Source: a bacterium (GTDB lineage Bacteria; Patescibacteriota; Saccharimonadia; Saccharimonadales; UBA4665). From it: 64,000 bases of DNA. This document shows, one piece after another, positions 1 to 9,425 of this stretch. Under the pieces are notes generated by a model that saw nothing but the letters and a program-made list of their open reading frames with translations, ran no database searches and had not been told where the DNA came from. A program made the translations under genes and the position numbers. The stretch covers positions 60,325 to 124,324 of the forward strand of contig JAJZMX010000001.1 of NCBI GenBank assembly GCA_021848145.1, given 5' to 3'. How positions within the stretch are numbered: position 1 is the first letter of the stretch; each line of letters opens with the position of its first letter.

Positions 1-1
1 A

Positions 2-790
2 GTATTTAGGCAAACTTTACGTAAGGGCCTGCATGAGTTCGAGAAAATGTGGGCAGATGGTACTCATGGTGTTGTAACTGCTTCTAGCCCTCCTGGCAAA
101 ATGATCGTGGATAATGACAATGCCAAAAAAATACTTTACGGACGTGATATTTTTACTCTTTACGATACTTACGGCTTCCCTGTTGAGTTAACAAAAGAAG
201 AAGCGTTCAAGCAGGGTATTGAAATCGATAGCCATGCCGATGAAGAATTTGAGTATTTAATGCGGGAGCAAAGGGAGCGTAGTCGGACTGCGACTAAGGG
301 CGAGTTTAAGGGTGGTTTGGCAGATCATAGTGAGATTACTACCAAGTACCACACCGCTACGCACCTAATGTATCGTGCTTTACGCAATGTTTTAGGTGAC
401 CATGTTATCCAAAGGGGTTCAAACATTACCACAGAAAGGCTTCGCTTTGATTTTACTCACCCTGAAAAAATGACTCCCGAGCAAATTAAAGCTGTAGAAG
501 ATATGGTAAATGAGCAAATAGACAAGGATTGGCCAATGACTTGGCGTGAAGAAAATACTAAAGAAGCCCTATCAAAAGGAGTTATGGGGGCTTTTGGTGA
601 TCGTTATGGGGAAAGTGTAAAGGTCTATACGGTGGGCGAACCGGATGGCATAAATTATTCACGAGAGATTTGTGGAGGTCCACATGTTGAACATACTGGC
701 CAACTGGGCGAAGGCGGAAAGAAATTTAAGATTACCAAAGAGGAAAGCTCCTCCGCAGGTGTCAGGCGGATCAAGGCAATTTTAGCCTAA
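2..790 (+). CDS. alaS: alanine--tRNA ligase, C-terminal part (5' end outside window)
   Basis: The reading frame is open from the left edge, so only the 3' part of the gene is seen. It charges tRNA-Ala and edits mischarged tRNA. The visible part runs from the end of the catalytic/tRNA-recognition region into the editing (SAD) domain. That domain shows the HTATH metal motif (first visible ATG = residue 1, around 101-105) and the CGGPHVEH motif near the end. The protein stops directly after the SAD domain (ending GVRRIKAILA). It therefore lacks the DHHA1/C-Ala region of full-length bacterial AlaRS, which are roughly 870 aa. Family assignment is firm; the missing tail is seen directly and is typical of reduced CPR genomes (known, not tested here). 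Confidence 0.95.
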   Translation, partial: VFRQTLRKGLHEFEKMWADGTHGVVTASSPPGKMIVDNDNAKKILYGRDIFTLYDTYGFPVELTKEEAFKQGIEIDSHADEEFEYLMREQRERSRTATKGEFKGGLADHSEITTKYHTATHLMYRALRNVLGDHVIQRGSNITTERLRFDFTHPEKMTPEQIKAVEDMVNEQIDKDWPMTWREENTKEALSKGVMGAFGDRYGESVKVYTVGEPDGINYSREICGGPHVEHTGQLGEGGKKFKITKEESSSAGVRRIKAILA

Positions 791-817
791 TTTTACCCCG
801 TTTATTAAAGATTCGGG

Positions 818-826
818 TGGTATACT
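818..826 (+). promoter_or_regulatory. extended -10 promoter before the FtsA-like gene
   Basis: TGG-TATACT (TGn plus a -10 hexamer) lies 12 bp before the ATG at 839. Transcription would begin around 833, leaving a leader of only about six bases, and no Shine-Dalgarno sequence is visible. This suggests a nearly leaderless mRNA. The inference rests on sequence only. Confidence 0.45.
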
Positions 827-838
827 GTAGAAGTAATT

Positions 839-2176
839 ATGCTTAATAAACTTAAATCGGTCGGATTAAGTTCGGCCAACAAAGCTCTATCCACATCAAA
901 AGATAAGCTGGCGTCACTTAGGAATGCTAGACCTAAAGGACCTTCTGGGAACAATTATTTGGTTGCTCTAGATATTGGGACTGAGTTTGTAAAAGCCTTG
1001 ACAGGCAAGATAAATGAGGATGGAAGCATAGATATTATCGGCGTAGGCCGTCAACACCAAAACTTGAGTGATATGCAGGCAGGTGCAATAGCAGATATAG
1101 CAGGAGTGGTAGAGAATTGCGACAAAGCATTAAACGAAGCCGAACAACAAGCAGGAGTTAGTGTACGACCCGCCATAATCGGCATTGCCGGCGAGCTTGT
1201 TAATGGAACCACTATGACCATCAAAGTACAGAGAAAAGAAGCAGATAAGACTATTGACCTCGAGGAGATGGAAAAGATCATCCGTTTGGTTCAGCAACAT
1301 GCTGAAGCCAAAGCCAAGCAACAATTAGCTTGGGAAATGGGAGGTAAAGAGGTTGCCATTAGGTTAGTCAACAGTGCACTTGTCAATATAGAGATAGATG
1401 GATATCCGGTTACTAACCCAATTGGTTTCCAGGGTAAAGATGTAGTTATTCAGCTTTATACTGCTTTTGCTCCTATGATACACATTGGTGCTCTAGAAAA
1501 GACTGCAGAGGAATTAGACCTTGATTTACTTGCGGTAGCGGCAGAGCCTTTTGCTGTAGCGAGAGCTGTTATAGGAGATAAGCAGAACCAAAATTTGAGT
1601 GCCATATTGATGGATGTAGGTGGCGGCACTACAGATATAGCGGTAATTGACGATGGTGGTGTTCAGGGAACAAAAATGTTCGGCATAGGTGGCCGTGCCT
1701 ATACCCATGCTATAGAGAGGGATATGAACATATCCTTTGATCAGTCAGAAACTCTAAAGTTGGCTTACGGTACTAACCAGTTACCATCCCAGAAACGACC
1801 GGTGGTTGAGAACGCATTATCTAAAACTGCTGATGTATGGGTCAGTGGCATTGAATTAGCTTTAGGAGAGTTTCCGAAGCTTGACCATTTACCTCATCGC
1901 ATGTTTCTTTGTGGTGGTGGTGCAAGTTTAGATATGCTACTAAATAGACTAGAAGGCCAAGAATGGTATAAAACGCTTCCCTTCACTCGACGTCCTAGCG
2001 TTAATCTAATAAGGCCAGAGCAAGTCGTGGGAATCAAGGATACTACGGGCAAAGTTACAGATCATACGTACATAACTGCTATGGGACTTTTGAGAGTAGG
2101 CTTAGACACGCTTCAACTTAGTGGTGGCGAAAGTGGTAGCATACGTGAGAAACTGGACAGGATGTTAAGTGTATAG
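839..2176 (+). CDS. ftsA: FtsA-like cell division ATPase (actin fold)
   Basis: This is an actin/Hsp70-fold ATPase of the FtsA/PilM type; FtsA tethers FtsZ to the membrane at the division site. The phosphate-1 loop ALDIGTEFVKAL is near residue 43 and the second, MDVGGGTTDIAVID, is near residue 259. An adenosine-motif-like FLCGGGASL occurs near residue 357. The C-terminus (IREKLDRMLSV) could be the amphipathic membrane-binding helix. A Lys/Ser-rich N-terminal extension of about 40 residues is unusual for FtsA. The next gene starts 2 nt after the stop, so the two are co-transcribed. PilM (type IV pilus) is the main alternative, since a prepilin peptidase is encoded elsewhere in the window. No ftsZ is visible. 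Confidence 0.8.
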   Translation: MLNKLKSVGLSSANKALSTSKDKLASLRNARPKGPSGNNYLVALDIGTEFVKALTGKINEDGSIDIIGVGRQHQNLSDMQAGAIADIAGVVENCDKALNEAEQQAGVSVRPAIIGIAGELVNGTTMTIKVQRKEADKTIDLEEMEKIIRLVQQHAEAKAKQQLAWEMGGKEVAIRLVNSALVNIEIDGYPVTNPIGFQGKDVVIQLYTAFAPMIHIGALEKTAEELDLDLLAVAAEPFAVARAVIGDKQNQNLSAILMDVGGGTTDIAVIDDGGVQGTKMFGIGGRAYTHAIERDMNISFDQSETLKLAYGTNQLPSQKRPVVENALSKTADVWVSGIELALGEFPKLDHLPHRMFLCGGGASLDMLLNRLEGQEWYKTLPFTRRPSVNLIRPEQVVGIKDTTGKVTDHTYITAMGLLRVGLDTLQLSGGESGSIREKLDRMLSV

Positions 2177-2178
2177 AC

Positions 2179-3948
2179 ATGACAGACACTAATAAAGATA
2201 CAATATATGTCGACATTGATGACGAAATAACCGCCTTAATAGACAAGGTGAGGGCCAGCAATGCTAAATTAATTGCCCTTGTTCTTCCAAAACGAGCCAC
2301 AGTTTTGCAGTCAATAGTCAACATGAAGTTGCTCAAACGGACTGCCGATAATGAAAAGAAAAACCTGGTATTAATAACCAATGAGTCGGGCTTAATGCCG
2401 CTAGCTGGAGCCGTTGGGTTATATGTTGCCCAATCTCTAAGTTCCAAACCCGAGGTTCCACCTATGCCAAGTATGGGTGGCTCTGTTACCGAAACGGTCG
2501 ACGAAGACTTAAGTATTCCGATTGGTGGAGATGAAGAGGAACTTCCAGATTTAACTAAAAGAACAGGCAAATCTGCTTCAATTGGTTCGCTGACAGATGC
2601 CGCAAAGCATGTAGATACTCAAACTAAGGCAGATCATGCTATGGATACAATCCAACTTGATGATGAAGAGCCCGAAATTAATAGTACTGATTCCGAGGCT
2701 TTACCGCTTGAAGGGAAACCGATAGATTCGGCTCCCAAAAAAGCCGCTAAGAAAAACAAGATTAAGATACCTAACTTTGACCGTTTCAGGACATTAATTA
2801 TCCTAGGAGCATTATTACTTATTGGTTTGATAGTGTTAGCAATTTTTGCATTTGTAGTCTGGCCTCATGCTTATGTTGACATTAAAACTAATGCCAGTAA
2901 CGTTAACACCAATATTAACTTAACTCTAGATACCAATGCCCAATCAGTAAGCCATTCTAATGGCATTGTTCCGGCTCAAGTAGTTACCGAACAGAAAACA
3001 TATTCCCAGACCGTTAATACTACTGGCCAGAAGAATGAAGGTACCGTAGCAACCGGTAGTGTTAATATGGTGGCGACGGTATGCAATAGCACTAATCCTT
3101 TTCAGACTCCGAGTGATGTTCCCGCAGGAACCGGTATTTCAGCAAATAACCTTACTTATATAACTCAAGCTGATACCTCTTTTAGCCTAGTAAATGCGTA
3201 TTCCAAGGGTAGTTGCGATTACTACCCTGCTAGTTCAGCTACTGCTATATCTGCTCAAAGTGCTGGTTCAAACTATAACGTTAATAACACTTCATTCACT
3301 GTTGCCGGAAGAAGCGATGTAACCGCAAATGGATCGGCAAGTGGAGGTACCGACAATGTAGTACAGGTTGTTACTCAGACAGATGTTAGCAATGCCACTT
3401 CCAAAATTAATGCAAATAATAGTGGTGCAGTGGAGCAAACATTAAGCAATGAGCTAAAAGGACAAGGCGAGTATCCAATTAACGCAACGTTTACTAGCGG
3501 CACTCCGCAAATTTCTTCCAGTCCTAGTATCGGCAGCCAGTCTAATACTGTTACCGTAACAGAGACAGTTACTTATACAATGTTTGGCGCTAAAATGTCT
3601 GACCTTAAATCTATCGTAAATGCAAATGTTCAAAGCCAAACCGGTAAGAGTCAGAACATAATTAGTGACGGCATTAATCAGAGTGCGTTTAAGCAGGACA
3701 GCGGGAACAATACTAGAGACCATGTTACTCTTACGACTTTGGCCGAGGTAGGCCCTAACCTCTCTACTAAACAAATCAAAAAACAAGTTGTCGGAAAATC
3801 TCCCCAACAAATTATTTCACTTCTTAAACAGAATCCTGATGTAACGAATGTAACAGTTCGTCTAAGCCCATTCTGGGTATCGTCAGCACCGAATAACGGT
3901 TCGAAAATAACTGTAAAGATAGCTAAACCAAGTAATTCAACAAAATAA
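2179..3948 (+). CDS. single-pass membrane protein with large extracytoplasmic beta-rich domain (baseplate-J-like in CPR annotation)
   Basis: The function is not known. The N-terminal 200 residues are cytoplasmic and acidic. A transmembrane segment lies near residues 208-230 (LIILGALLLIGLIVLAIFAF). It is followed by an external region of about 350 residues rich in Thr, Asn and Ser with repeated VTxTxTVTYT-like beta segments, with two Cys pairs possible around residues 307-350. Similar CPR proteins are often labelled baseplate J/gp47 family; I offer that label only from recall. Immediate coupling to the FtsA-like gene upstream suggests a shared role at the envelope or division site. A FtsA/PilM-type ATPase followed by a bitopic membrane protein also resembles PilM-PilN organisation. 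Confidence 0.6.
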   Translation: MTDTNKDTIYVDIDDEITALIDKVRASNAKLIALVLPKRATVLQSIVNMKLLKRTADNEKKNLVLITNESGLMPLAGAVGLYVAQSLSSKPEVPPMPSMGGSVTETVDEDLSIPIGGDEEELPDLTKRTGKSASIGSLTDAAKHVDTQTKADHAMDTIQLDDEEPEINSTDSEALPLEGKPIDSAPKKAAKKNKIKIPNFDRFRTLIILGALLLIGLIVLAIFAFVVWPHAYVDIKTNASNVNTNINLTLDTNAQSVSHSNGIVPAQVVTEQKTYSQTVNTTGQKNEGTVATGSVNMVATVCNSTNPFQTPSDVPAGTGISANNLTYITQADTSFSLVNAYSKGSCDYYPASSATAISAQSAGSNYNVNNTSFTVAGRSDVTANGSASGGTDNVVQVVTQTDVSNATSKINANNSGAVEQTLSNELKGQGEYPINATFTSGTPQISSSPSIGSQSNTVTVTETVTYTMFGAKMSDLKSIVNANVQSQTGKSQNIISDGINQSAFKQDSGNNTRDHVTLTTLAEVGPNLSTKQIKKQVVGKSPQQIISLLKQNPDVTNVTVRLSPFWVSSAPNNGSKITVKIAKPSNSTK

Positions 3949-3952
3949 TTTT

Positions 3953-4378
3953 ATGGTTCAAGCAGCCTCCATATTGGGACTGGATATAGGTGACGTAAGG
4001 GTTGGCGTAGCTAAAGCTTATTGGCCAGACGGTATACCTTCACCCTTAACAGTACTGACTAATGACAAAGATTTGTCGGCTAATCTTCAAAAAATTATCG
4101 AAGACGAAAATGCTAAATATGTTATTGCTGGCTACCCGCGCTCGTTAAATGGGAACTTAACTCAACAGTCTAATAAAACTGTCAATCTAGTAAATATGCT
4201 GAAATCAAGAATAAGCGCGAGGATAATATTACAGGATGAAGCGGGAACATCCATTAAGGCTGAAAACGAGTTAAAGTCAAGGAAGCATCCATATTCTAAA
4301 GAAGATATAGATTCATTGAGTGCCGTATTTATCTTGGAGGACTTTATTAACTCTCATCCAGGAGGCGGTGGTCTTTGA
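3953..4378 (+). CDS. ruvX: RuvX/YqgF-family putative pre-16S rRNA nuclease
   Basis: This small RNase H-fold nuclease family matures the 5' end of 16S rRNA and was earlier called a Holliday junction resolvase. LGLDIGDVRVGVA (residues 8-20) carries the first catalytic Asp of the family. IAGYPRSLNG matches the family GLP..LNG motif. DEAGTSIKAENEL and SKEDIDSLSAVFILEDF match the C-terminal (T/S)..A and D..AA..IL..(F/Y) motifs. Its length (141 aa) is normal. It sits 4 nt after the upstream stop and its TGA lies within the ribosome-binding region of mltG, so ruvX-mltG are an operon. Confidence 0.92.
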   Translation: MVQAASILGLDIGDVRVGVAKAYWPDGIPSPLTVLTNDKDLSANLQKIIEDENAKYVIAGYPRSLNGNLTQQSNKTVNLVNMLKSRISARIILQDEAGTSIKAENELKSRKHPYSKEDIDSLSAVFILEDFINSHPGGGGL

Positions 4379-4380
4379 TA

Positions 4381-5418
4381 ATGAAACTAATTAAACGAAT
4401 ACCTTTTAGGCTATGGATAATAGCGGTTGTGGCTGTAGTCTTAATCGCTGGTTCCATTGTTGGTATCCGTCAATACTATTTTGCTAATTTAAAGCCATAT
4501 AGCAGTAGTAATAAGCTTGAAGACTTTACTGTGCCGAGTGGTGCTACAATTGCCCAAATCGGAAGCCTATTAAGCTCCCAAGGCTTAATCCGTTCACCTT
4601 GGGTATTTGAGTGGTATGTCCATAGCGCTAACCTTTCCAGTAAATTAGAGGCTGGAACTTTTGCTTTATCTCCAAGTTATAGCTTGCAGAAGATTGCAAA
4701 TATTATTGCTTCTGGGCATGTTGCAGAGGGACTTGTTACCATCCTGCCAGGTAAAACCTTAGCTCAAATAGAAAATACTCTGATTAAGGATGGTTTCACT
4801 AAGACAGACATTAATTCAGCACTAAATCCCCAAAACTATAGTAACTTACCGATTATCGAGGACAAACCTTCAAGCGTAAACACTCTAGAGGGACTCCTTT
4901 ACCCTGATACTTTCGATAAGACATCGACTACTACTGCTCAAAAGATTTTTAGAGAATCGCTTATGGAAATGGGTAAGGCAATAACTCCATCTATGCAAGC
5001 GGCGTTTGCCAACGAAGGCCTAAGTGTTTATCAAGCAATAACGATGGCATCAATAATCCAACAGGAAGTATCTAGGCCGTCAGATATGTCACAAGTGGCA
5101 CAGGTATTCCTGTCCAGACTTAAGCAAGGCATGCCCTTAGGTAGCGATGTTACTGCCAATTACGGTGCGGTAATTAATGGCCAGGCTCCTTCACTTTCTT
5201 ACGATTCTCCATATAACACATTGATTCATCAAGGACTTCCACCCACTCCAATCGGAACAATTAGTCCCCAATCACTTAAAGCTGTAGCTCATCCGTCCAA
5301 TACTAATTGGCTCTACTTTGTGACGGGAGATAACGGTGTTACCTACTTTGAGCAGACACTTCAGCAACACAACTCTGATGTGTCGCAATATTGCCATAAG
5401 CTTTGCAAACAGCCATAA
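4381..5418 (+). CDS. mltG: endolytic murein transglycosylase MltG
   Basis: MltG cuts nascent glycan strands at the membrane and sets their length. One transmembrane helix (about residues 11-30) is followed by a LysM-like region. The YceG catalytic core follows, with the IIQQEVSRP segment holding the expected catalytic Glu near residue 222 and the conserved end regions PLGSDVTANYG, SPYNTLIHQGLPPTPI and NWLYFVTGDNG. A GGTGG element stands nine bases before ATG 4381. An in-frame TTG at 4375, nine bases after GGAGG, is an alternative start. Either start overlaps or abuts the ruvX stop. Family assignment is firm. Confidence 0.93.
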   Translation: MKLIKRIPFRLWIIAVVAVVLIAGSIVGIRQYYFANLKPYSSSNKLEDFTVPSGATIAQIGSLLSSQGLIRSPWVFEWYVHSANLSSKLEAGTFALSPSYSLQKIANIIASGHVAEGLVTILPGKTLAQIENTLIKDGFTKTDINSALNPQNYSNLPIIEDKPSSVNTLEGLLYPDTFDKTSTTTAQKIFRESLMEMGKAITPSMQAAFANEGLSVYQAITMASIIQQEVSRPSDMSQVAQVFLSRLKQGMPLGSDVTANYGAVINGQAPSLSYDSPYNTLIHQGLPPTPIGTISPQSLKAVAHPSNTNWLYFVTGDNGVTYFEQTLQQHNSDVSQYCHKLCKQP

Positions 5419-5428
5419 CTTCTTAGGG

Positions 5429-5513
5429 GTATGGTTAACTATTGCCGCTTTTGCTAAAATTATATTGCCACTACCGGGAGCACAACTTTAACCATACCGG
5501 TCGGTGGTAGGAG
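5429..5513 (+). promoter_or_regulatory. possible structured leader of the first LysM-CHAP gene
   Basis: A perfect 10-bp inverted repeat pairs GTATGGTTAA (5429-5438) with TTAACCATAC (5488-5497). A second pairing, CTACC (5471-5475) with GGTAG (5506-5510), would cover the GGTAGGAG ribosome-binding sequence. The two pairings interleave, so they could form a pseudoknot or be alternatives. AT-rich -10-like hexamers at 5455-5466 mean that a transcript starting there would lack the first left arm. Function is inference. Confidence 0.3.
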
Positions 5514-5516
5514 TAG

Positions 5517-6635
5517 TTGGCAATTAATAGGACTATTTCGCGTAGCCTTGAGATTGGCGCTTGGCCACTGAAGGCAGATAAACCTAAAAGATACTTAACT
5601 ATATTCAAACACCGCTTGGCTAAGCGCCAAATGGTGAAGATTGTGTTGGCTATTGTTAATGCGGTTATTTTGATTGCTGTAGTTACTTTTATTTTTACTA
5701 ACAATAGCTCTGCACAAACCCAGCTTGCAGTAACTACTACAAGTGGTAGCGCTAGCTCTGTTAATCCTATCGATCAACTTGCTTCAGCGTCTATAGCTCT
5801 AACCGTGGCTCGTTTGGATAATTTGCCCGAAACAACTGCCATTTCAAATCAAGCCGATAGTGAACAAGCGCTACTTTCTATTGCTCCTGCAAATAACAGT
5901 GTTACGACAAAACCTGAGGTAGTGGCAACAGACTATGTCTCCAATAAAGATATTAAGACATATGTAGTGCAGCGTGGGGACACCATTGACTCAATTGCCC
6001 AAAAGTTTAACGTTTCTGCAAATAGCATTTTATGGTCGAATAATATTTCTGGAAACTACGTTACCCCGGGAGTTAAGCTACTTATTCCACCAGTTAGCGG
6101 CATAGTATATACCGTTAAATCCGGTGACACTCCTGCTTCTCTGGCCAAAAAGTATGACTCGAATGAGTCACTATTAATTGCGTATAACGATGCAGAATTA
6201 AAAGGCATCTATGCTGGTGAAAAAATTATTATACCGAACGGAACCAAACCTCTTCCTGTTGCTTCTATATATAGCGCTACTTATGGGTGGGGATCGCAGG
6301 CTTCGTATGGATATAACGGATATGATTTCGGCTATTGTACCTGGTGGGTAGCTAAATTAAGAGCTGATGCAGGCGATCCGTTACCAGATAATCTAGGTAA
6401 TGCTGCGACTTGGGCTCTTAGGGCACAGCAATTTGGCATACCAGTAGGTACTACCCCAGCAGTAGGTGCTGCAGTGGTTACGTCAACTACAGCTGACTAT
6501 GGTCAGGGTCATGTTGCTTATGTAACTGCTGTCCATTCTAACGGGACGATTACCATTAGCGAGATGAATAGATTGGGATGGGACATACCCGACACGAGAG
6601 TCATACCTTCAACAGGATACGAATATATTTATTGA
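5517..6635 (+). CDS. membrane-anchored LysM-LysM-CHAP peptidoglycan hydrolase-like protein
   Basis: This is a predicted cell-wall binding and cleaving protein. A transmembrane segment lies near residues 40-60. Two LysM repeats follow: YVVQRGDTIDSIAQKF near residue 143 and YTVKSGDTPASLAKKY near residue 197. A C-terminal CHAP-type amidase domain follows, with Cys in DFGYCTWWVAKL near residue 275 and His in GQGHVAYVTAV near residue 334. The start is uncertain. TTG 5517 is only three bases after GGTAGGAG, an ATT at 5523 is nine bases after it, and the first in-frame ATG (5631) would leave little before the membrane helix. A close paralogue lies at 45691-46863. Confidence 0.82.
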   Translation: MAINRTISRSLEIGAWPLKADKPKRYLTIFKHRLAKRQMVKIVLAIVNAVILIAVVTFIFTNNSSAQTQLAVTTTSGSASSVNPIDQLASASIALTVARLDNLPETTAISNQADSEQALLSIAPANNSVTTKPEVVATDYVSNKDIKTYVVQRGDTIDSIAQKFNVSANSILWSNNISGNYVTPGVKLLIPPVSGIVYTVKSGDTPASLAKKYDSNESLLIAYNDAELKGIYAGEKIIIPNGTKPLPVASIYSATYGWGSQASYGYNGYDFGYCTWWVAKLRADAGDPLPDNLGNAATWALRAQQFGIPVGTTPAVGAAVVTSTTADYGQGHVAYVTAVHSNGTITISEMNRLGWDIPDTRVIPSTGYEYIY

Positions 6636-6687
6636 TGCTAGCTCTTATTTCTGGCATAATATATCCCTTAACTTACCGGAGCATTAA

Positions 6688-7965
6688 GTGAATTTTATTG
6701 ACCAAGCTAGCGTGAGCATACAGGCTGGAGATGGCGGAGACGGGCGAGTCAGTTTTCGTCACGAAAAATTTGTTTCAAGGGGCGGTCCTGACGGCGGTGA
6801 CGGCGGTGACGGCGGTGACGTTATCTTCAAAGCAACCAATAACTCCAATAGTCTGGCTTTTTTCCGTTACAGCAAGCAGTTGAAGGCTGAATCTGGCCAA
6901 CCGGGGGGCAATAAGAGGAAGCATGGTAAAAGTGGTAAAGATTTAATTATTGTTGTACCTGTAGGCACAGAAGCCAAAGATCCAAATGGTAACGTTGTTG
7001 CTGACCTTATTGAAGATGGCCAAACTGATGTCGTTGCGTTAGGGGGGAAAGGCGGGTTCGGTAACGCTCATTTCGTAAGCTCAAGACGCCAGGCTCCAAA
7101 TTTTGCTGAAAAAGGGGAGCCAGGTGAGATTAAAGAGCTTGAGCTGGAGTTAAAGATGTTAGCTGATGTGGGCCTTGTAGGACTACCGAATGCAGGCAAA
7201 TCTACTCTCCTAGGTGCTATAAGTGCAGCAAAGCCAAAAATAGGCGACTACCCATTCACTACCATTAACCCTTCGGTTGGAGTAGTTGACGTGGACAAAA
7301 ACAGTAGTTTACTGTTTGCGGACATACCTGGGCTTATTGAAGGTGCTGCCGAAGGCAAGGGATTAGGGCATGACTTTTTGCGTCACATTGAGCGTACTTC
7401 AGTAATAGTCCATGTTATAGATGCCTATAATACTGATATAACGAGCTCTTATTTAACTATTCGCAATGAACTTAAAGCTTACAGTAAGGAGCTCGCTAAA
7501 CGACCTGAGGTCGTGGCTATTAATAAGGTAGAGGGTTTGGATGGGGAAATTACCGGTGATCTTGTGGCTAGCCTAAAGCGGGTAGTTAAGCCAAAATCTA
7601 CACCCGTTATCCTTATATCTGCTAAAAGTGGTTTAGGGTTGAAACAACTTGTTAATGAATCTCAGTTAATGAGAGATAAAATACTTAGCAAAAACCCAAA
7701 GCTAAATAAGAAAGAAATCTACCAGTTCCAGTTACCAGAAAACAGTGGCGCTTGGAATATTGAGCAGACAAGTGATAATAAGTTTGAGGTTAGTGGTGAA
7801 GTCATTGAGCGCTTTGCAAAACGCACAGACTTTAGTAACGACCAAGCCGTAGGCCGTCTAGTAGATATTTTGAGAAAGCGTGGCGTTATGCATGCTCTTC
7901 TTAAGAAAGGCATAAAATCCGGGGACAAGATAAAAATAAAGGGTAGTGGGGAAATAACTTTTTAA
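6688..7965 (+). CDS. obg: GTPase ObgE/CgtA, ribosome assembly factor
   Basis: Obg is an essential GTPase that acts in 50S ribosome maturation and stress signalling. The N-terminal glycine-rich Obg domain spans residues 1-157. The G domain carries GLPNAGKST (G1, near 165), DIPGL (G3) and NKVE (G4). The C-terminal OCT domain spans about residues 345-425. The start is GTG 6688, preceded by CGGAGC and supported by the canonical FIDQAxVxVQAGDGGxG opening. The gene overlaps the next one by one base (TAATG). Inside the Obg domain, 6793-6819 holds three exact tandem copies of GGCGGTGAC. Confidence 0.97.
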   Translation: MNFIDQASVSIQAGDGGDGRVSFRHEKFVSRGGPDGGDGGDGGDVIFKATNNSNSLAFFRYSKQLKAESGQPGGNKRKHGKSGKDLIIVVPVGTEAKDPNGNVVADLIEDGQTDVVALGGKGGFGNAHFVSSRRQAPNFAEKGEPGEIKELELELKMLADVGLVGLPNAGKSTLLGAISAAKPKIGDYPFTTINPSVGVVDVDKNSSLLFADIPGLIEGAAEGKGLGHDFLRHIERTSVIVHVIDAYNTDITSSYLTIRNELKAYSKELAKRPEVVAINKVEGLDGEITGDLVASLKRVVKPKSTPVILISAKSGLGLKQLVNESQLMRDKILSKNPKLNKKEIYQFQLPENSGAWNIEQTSDNKFEVSGEVIERFAKRTDFSNDQAVGRLVDILRKRGVMHALLKKGIKSGDKIKIKGSGEITF

Positions 7966-9425
7966 TGGAAGAAACGTTATTTTTTTATGACCTTGAGACA
8001 ACCGGAATTTATCCCGATTCGGATAGGATCTTGCAATTTGCTGGGCAGCGTACGAATATTGACCTCAAACCTCTTGGTGAACCAATAAATTACCTAATCC
8101 AATTAAATGAAGATATTCTTCCAGATCCGTCGGCAATATTGATTCATGGCATATCTCCACAACAGGCAAAACTGGAAGGATTGACTGAAGCAGAATTCCT
8201 TAAAATCTTTTATGAAAAGATTGCAATACCTAAAACAACATTCGTTGGCTTTAATAACATTCGCTTTGATGATGAATTCTTGCGTTATTTAAATTACAGG
8301 AATCTATACGATCCATATGCATGGAGCTATGAAAATAACAGCTCAAAGTGGGATATCCTTGATTTGGCTAGAATTACTCGTGCACTTAGGCCGGATGGCA
8401 TTAACTGGCCAGTCGACAAGACTACGGGAGCTAATCTTAATAAGCTGGAACTACTCACTAAAGCTAATGGCCTTAGTCATGAGTCTGCACACGACGCATT
8501 ATCTGATGTTCTAGCAACTATAGAAGTCGCACGAATGATAAAGAGTTCGCAGCCCAAGCTTTATGAATACCTTTATAGACTTCGTTTAAAGTCTAACTCC
8601 AACAAGTTAGTTAGCTCTGGATCACCTTTTGTATATACCTCCTCTCATTATCCTTCGTCACTGTTGCACACTACGGTTGTGACTAAAGTATCGGATCATC
8701 CTAACGATAACTGTATCTTGGTTTATGACCTTAGATATGACCCAACCATATGGCTTCATAAAAGCACTAAAGAACTTGTTGAGAGTTGGCGCTACGTTAA
8801 GGATAGGCCAGTCGATGACTCGCCGTTACCAGTTAAGACTTTACGTCTCAACCGTTGCCCGGCCATCGCACCCATTAACGTGCTAGAAGGTGATCAAGAA
8901 GCTCTGGCTCGTTTGTCATTAGATATGGGAGCGGTTAAAGAACACCAGAAGATTATTGCTAGCGAAGGCGGTAATTTTTCAAAGAATCTATTCTCTGCTG
9001 TAGAAATACTTAATCAGAAACAAGATGAGCGTCAGCGTAATTACCGACGCCCAGTTGATGCCAGATTATATGACGGCTTTTATCCAGATACAGACAAAAA
9101 ACTACTTATTGGTATACATAAAGACGAAAATCCTGAAGTAGTAAGAGAAACCCGAAAAATGTTTAAGGATAAAAGATTGCAACAATTATGCAGTTTTTAT
9201 CTAGCCAGGAATTTCAAGAAGCAGTTAAATAACGACGAGCAAAGCAAATGGGACGAATACCTCCAAAGACGTTTGTTTGGAGGCGGAGACAGTAGCCAAC
9301 TATCGGTCTATTTTCAGCGTATTTCGCAACTTGCTAAGGAACGCACGGACTCGCGCAGTCAGGTTTTGCTCGAAGATCTCAAATTGTATGGAGAATCCCT
9401 GGTACCCAGTTATGCCGGTGAATAG
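7965..9425 (+). CDS. sbcB: exodeoxyribonuclease I (ExoI-type, DEDDh exonuclease)
   Basis: This 3'-5' single-strand DNA exonuclease acts in recombination and mismatch repair. The DEDDh residues are visible: FYDLETTG (D and E, residues 8-14), FNNIRFDDEFLR (D near 103) and HDALSDVLATI (H and D near 173-178). The ExoI-specific C-terminal half follows, with YDGFYPDTDKK and the helical end. The 486-aa length fits E. coli ExoI. Translation starts at the ATG overlapping the obg stop, so the two are coupled. ExoI is uncommon outside Proteobacteria but recurs in CPR genomes (recall). Confidence 0.9.
   Translation: MEETLFFYDLETTGIYPDSDRILQFAGQRTNIDLKPLGEPINYLIQLNEDILPDPSAILIHGISPQQAKLEGLTEAEFLKIFYEKIAIPKTTFVGFNNIRFDDEFLRYLNYRNLYDPYAWSYENNSSKWDILDLARITRALRPDGINWPVDKTTGANLNKLELLTKANGLSHESAHDALSDVLATIEVARMIKSSQPKLYEYLYRLRLKSNSNKLVSSGSPFVYTSSHYPSSLLHTTVVTKVSDHPNDNCILVYDLRYDPTIWLHKSTKELVESWRYVKDRPVDDSPLPVKTLRLNRCPAIAPINVLEGDQEALARLSLDMGAVKEHQKIIASEGGNFSKNLFSAVEILNQKQDERQRNYRRPVDARLYDGFYPDTDKKLLIGIHKDENPEVVRETRKMFKDKRLQQLCSFYLARNFKKQLNNDEQSKWDEYLQRRLFGGGDSSQLSVYFQRISQLAKERTDSRSQVLLEDLKLYGESLVPSYAGE

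Noticed and set aside
2118..2570. 150-codon minus-strand ORF over the ftsA/2179 junction
   Set aside because: Antisense to two well-supported genes; no family features.
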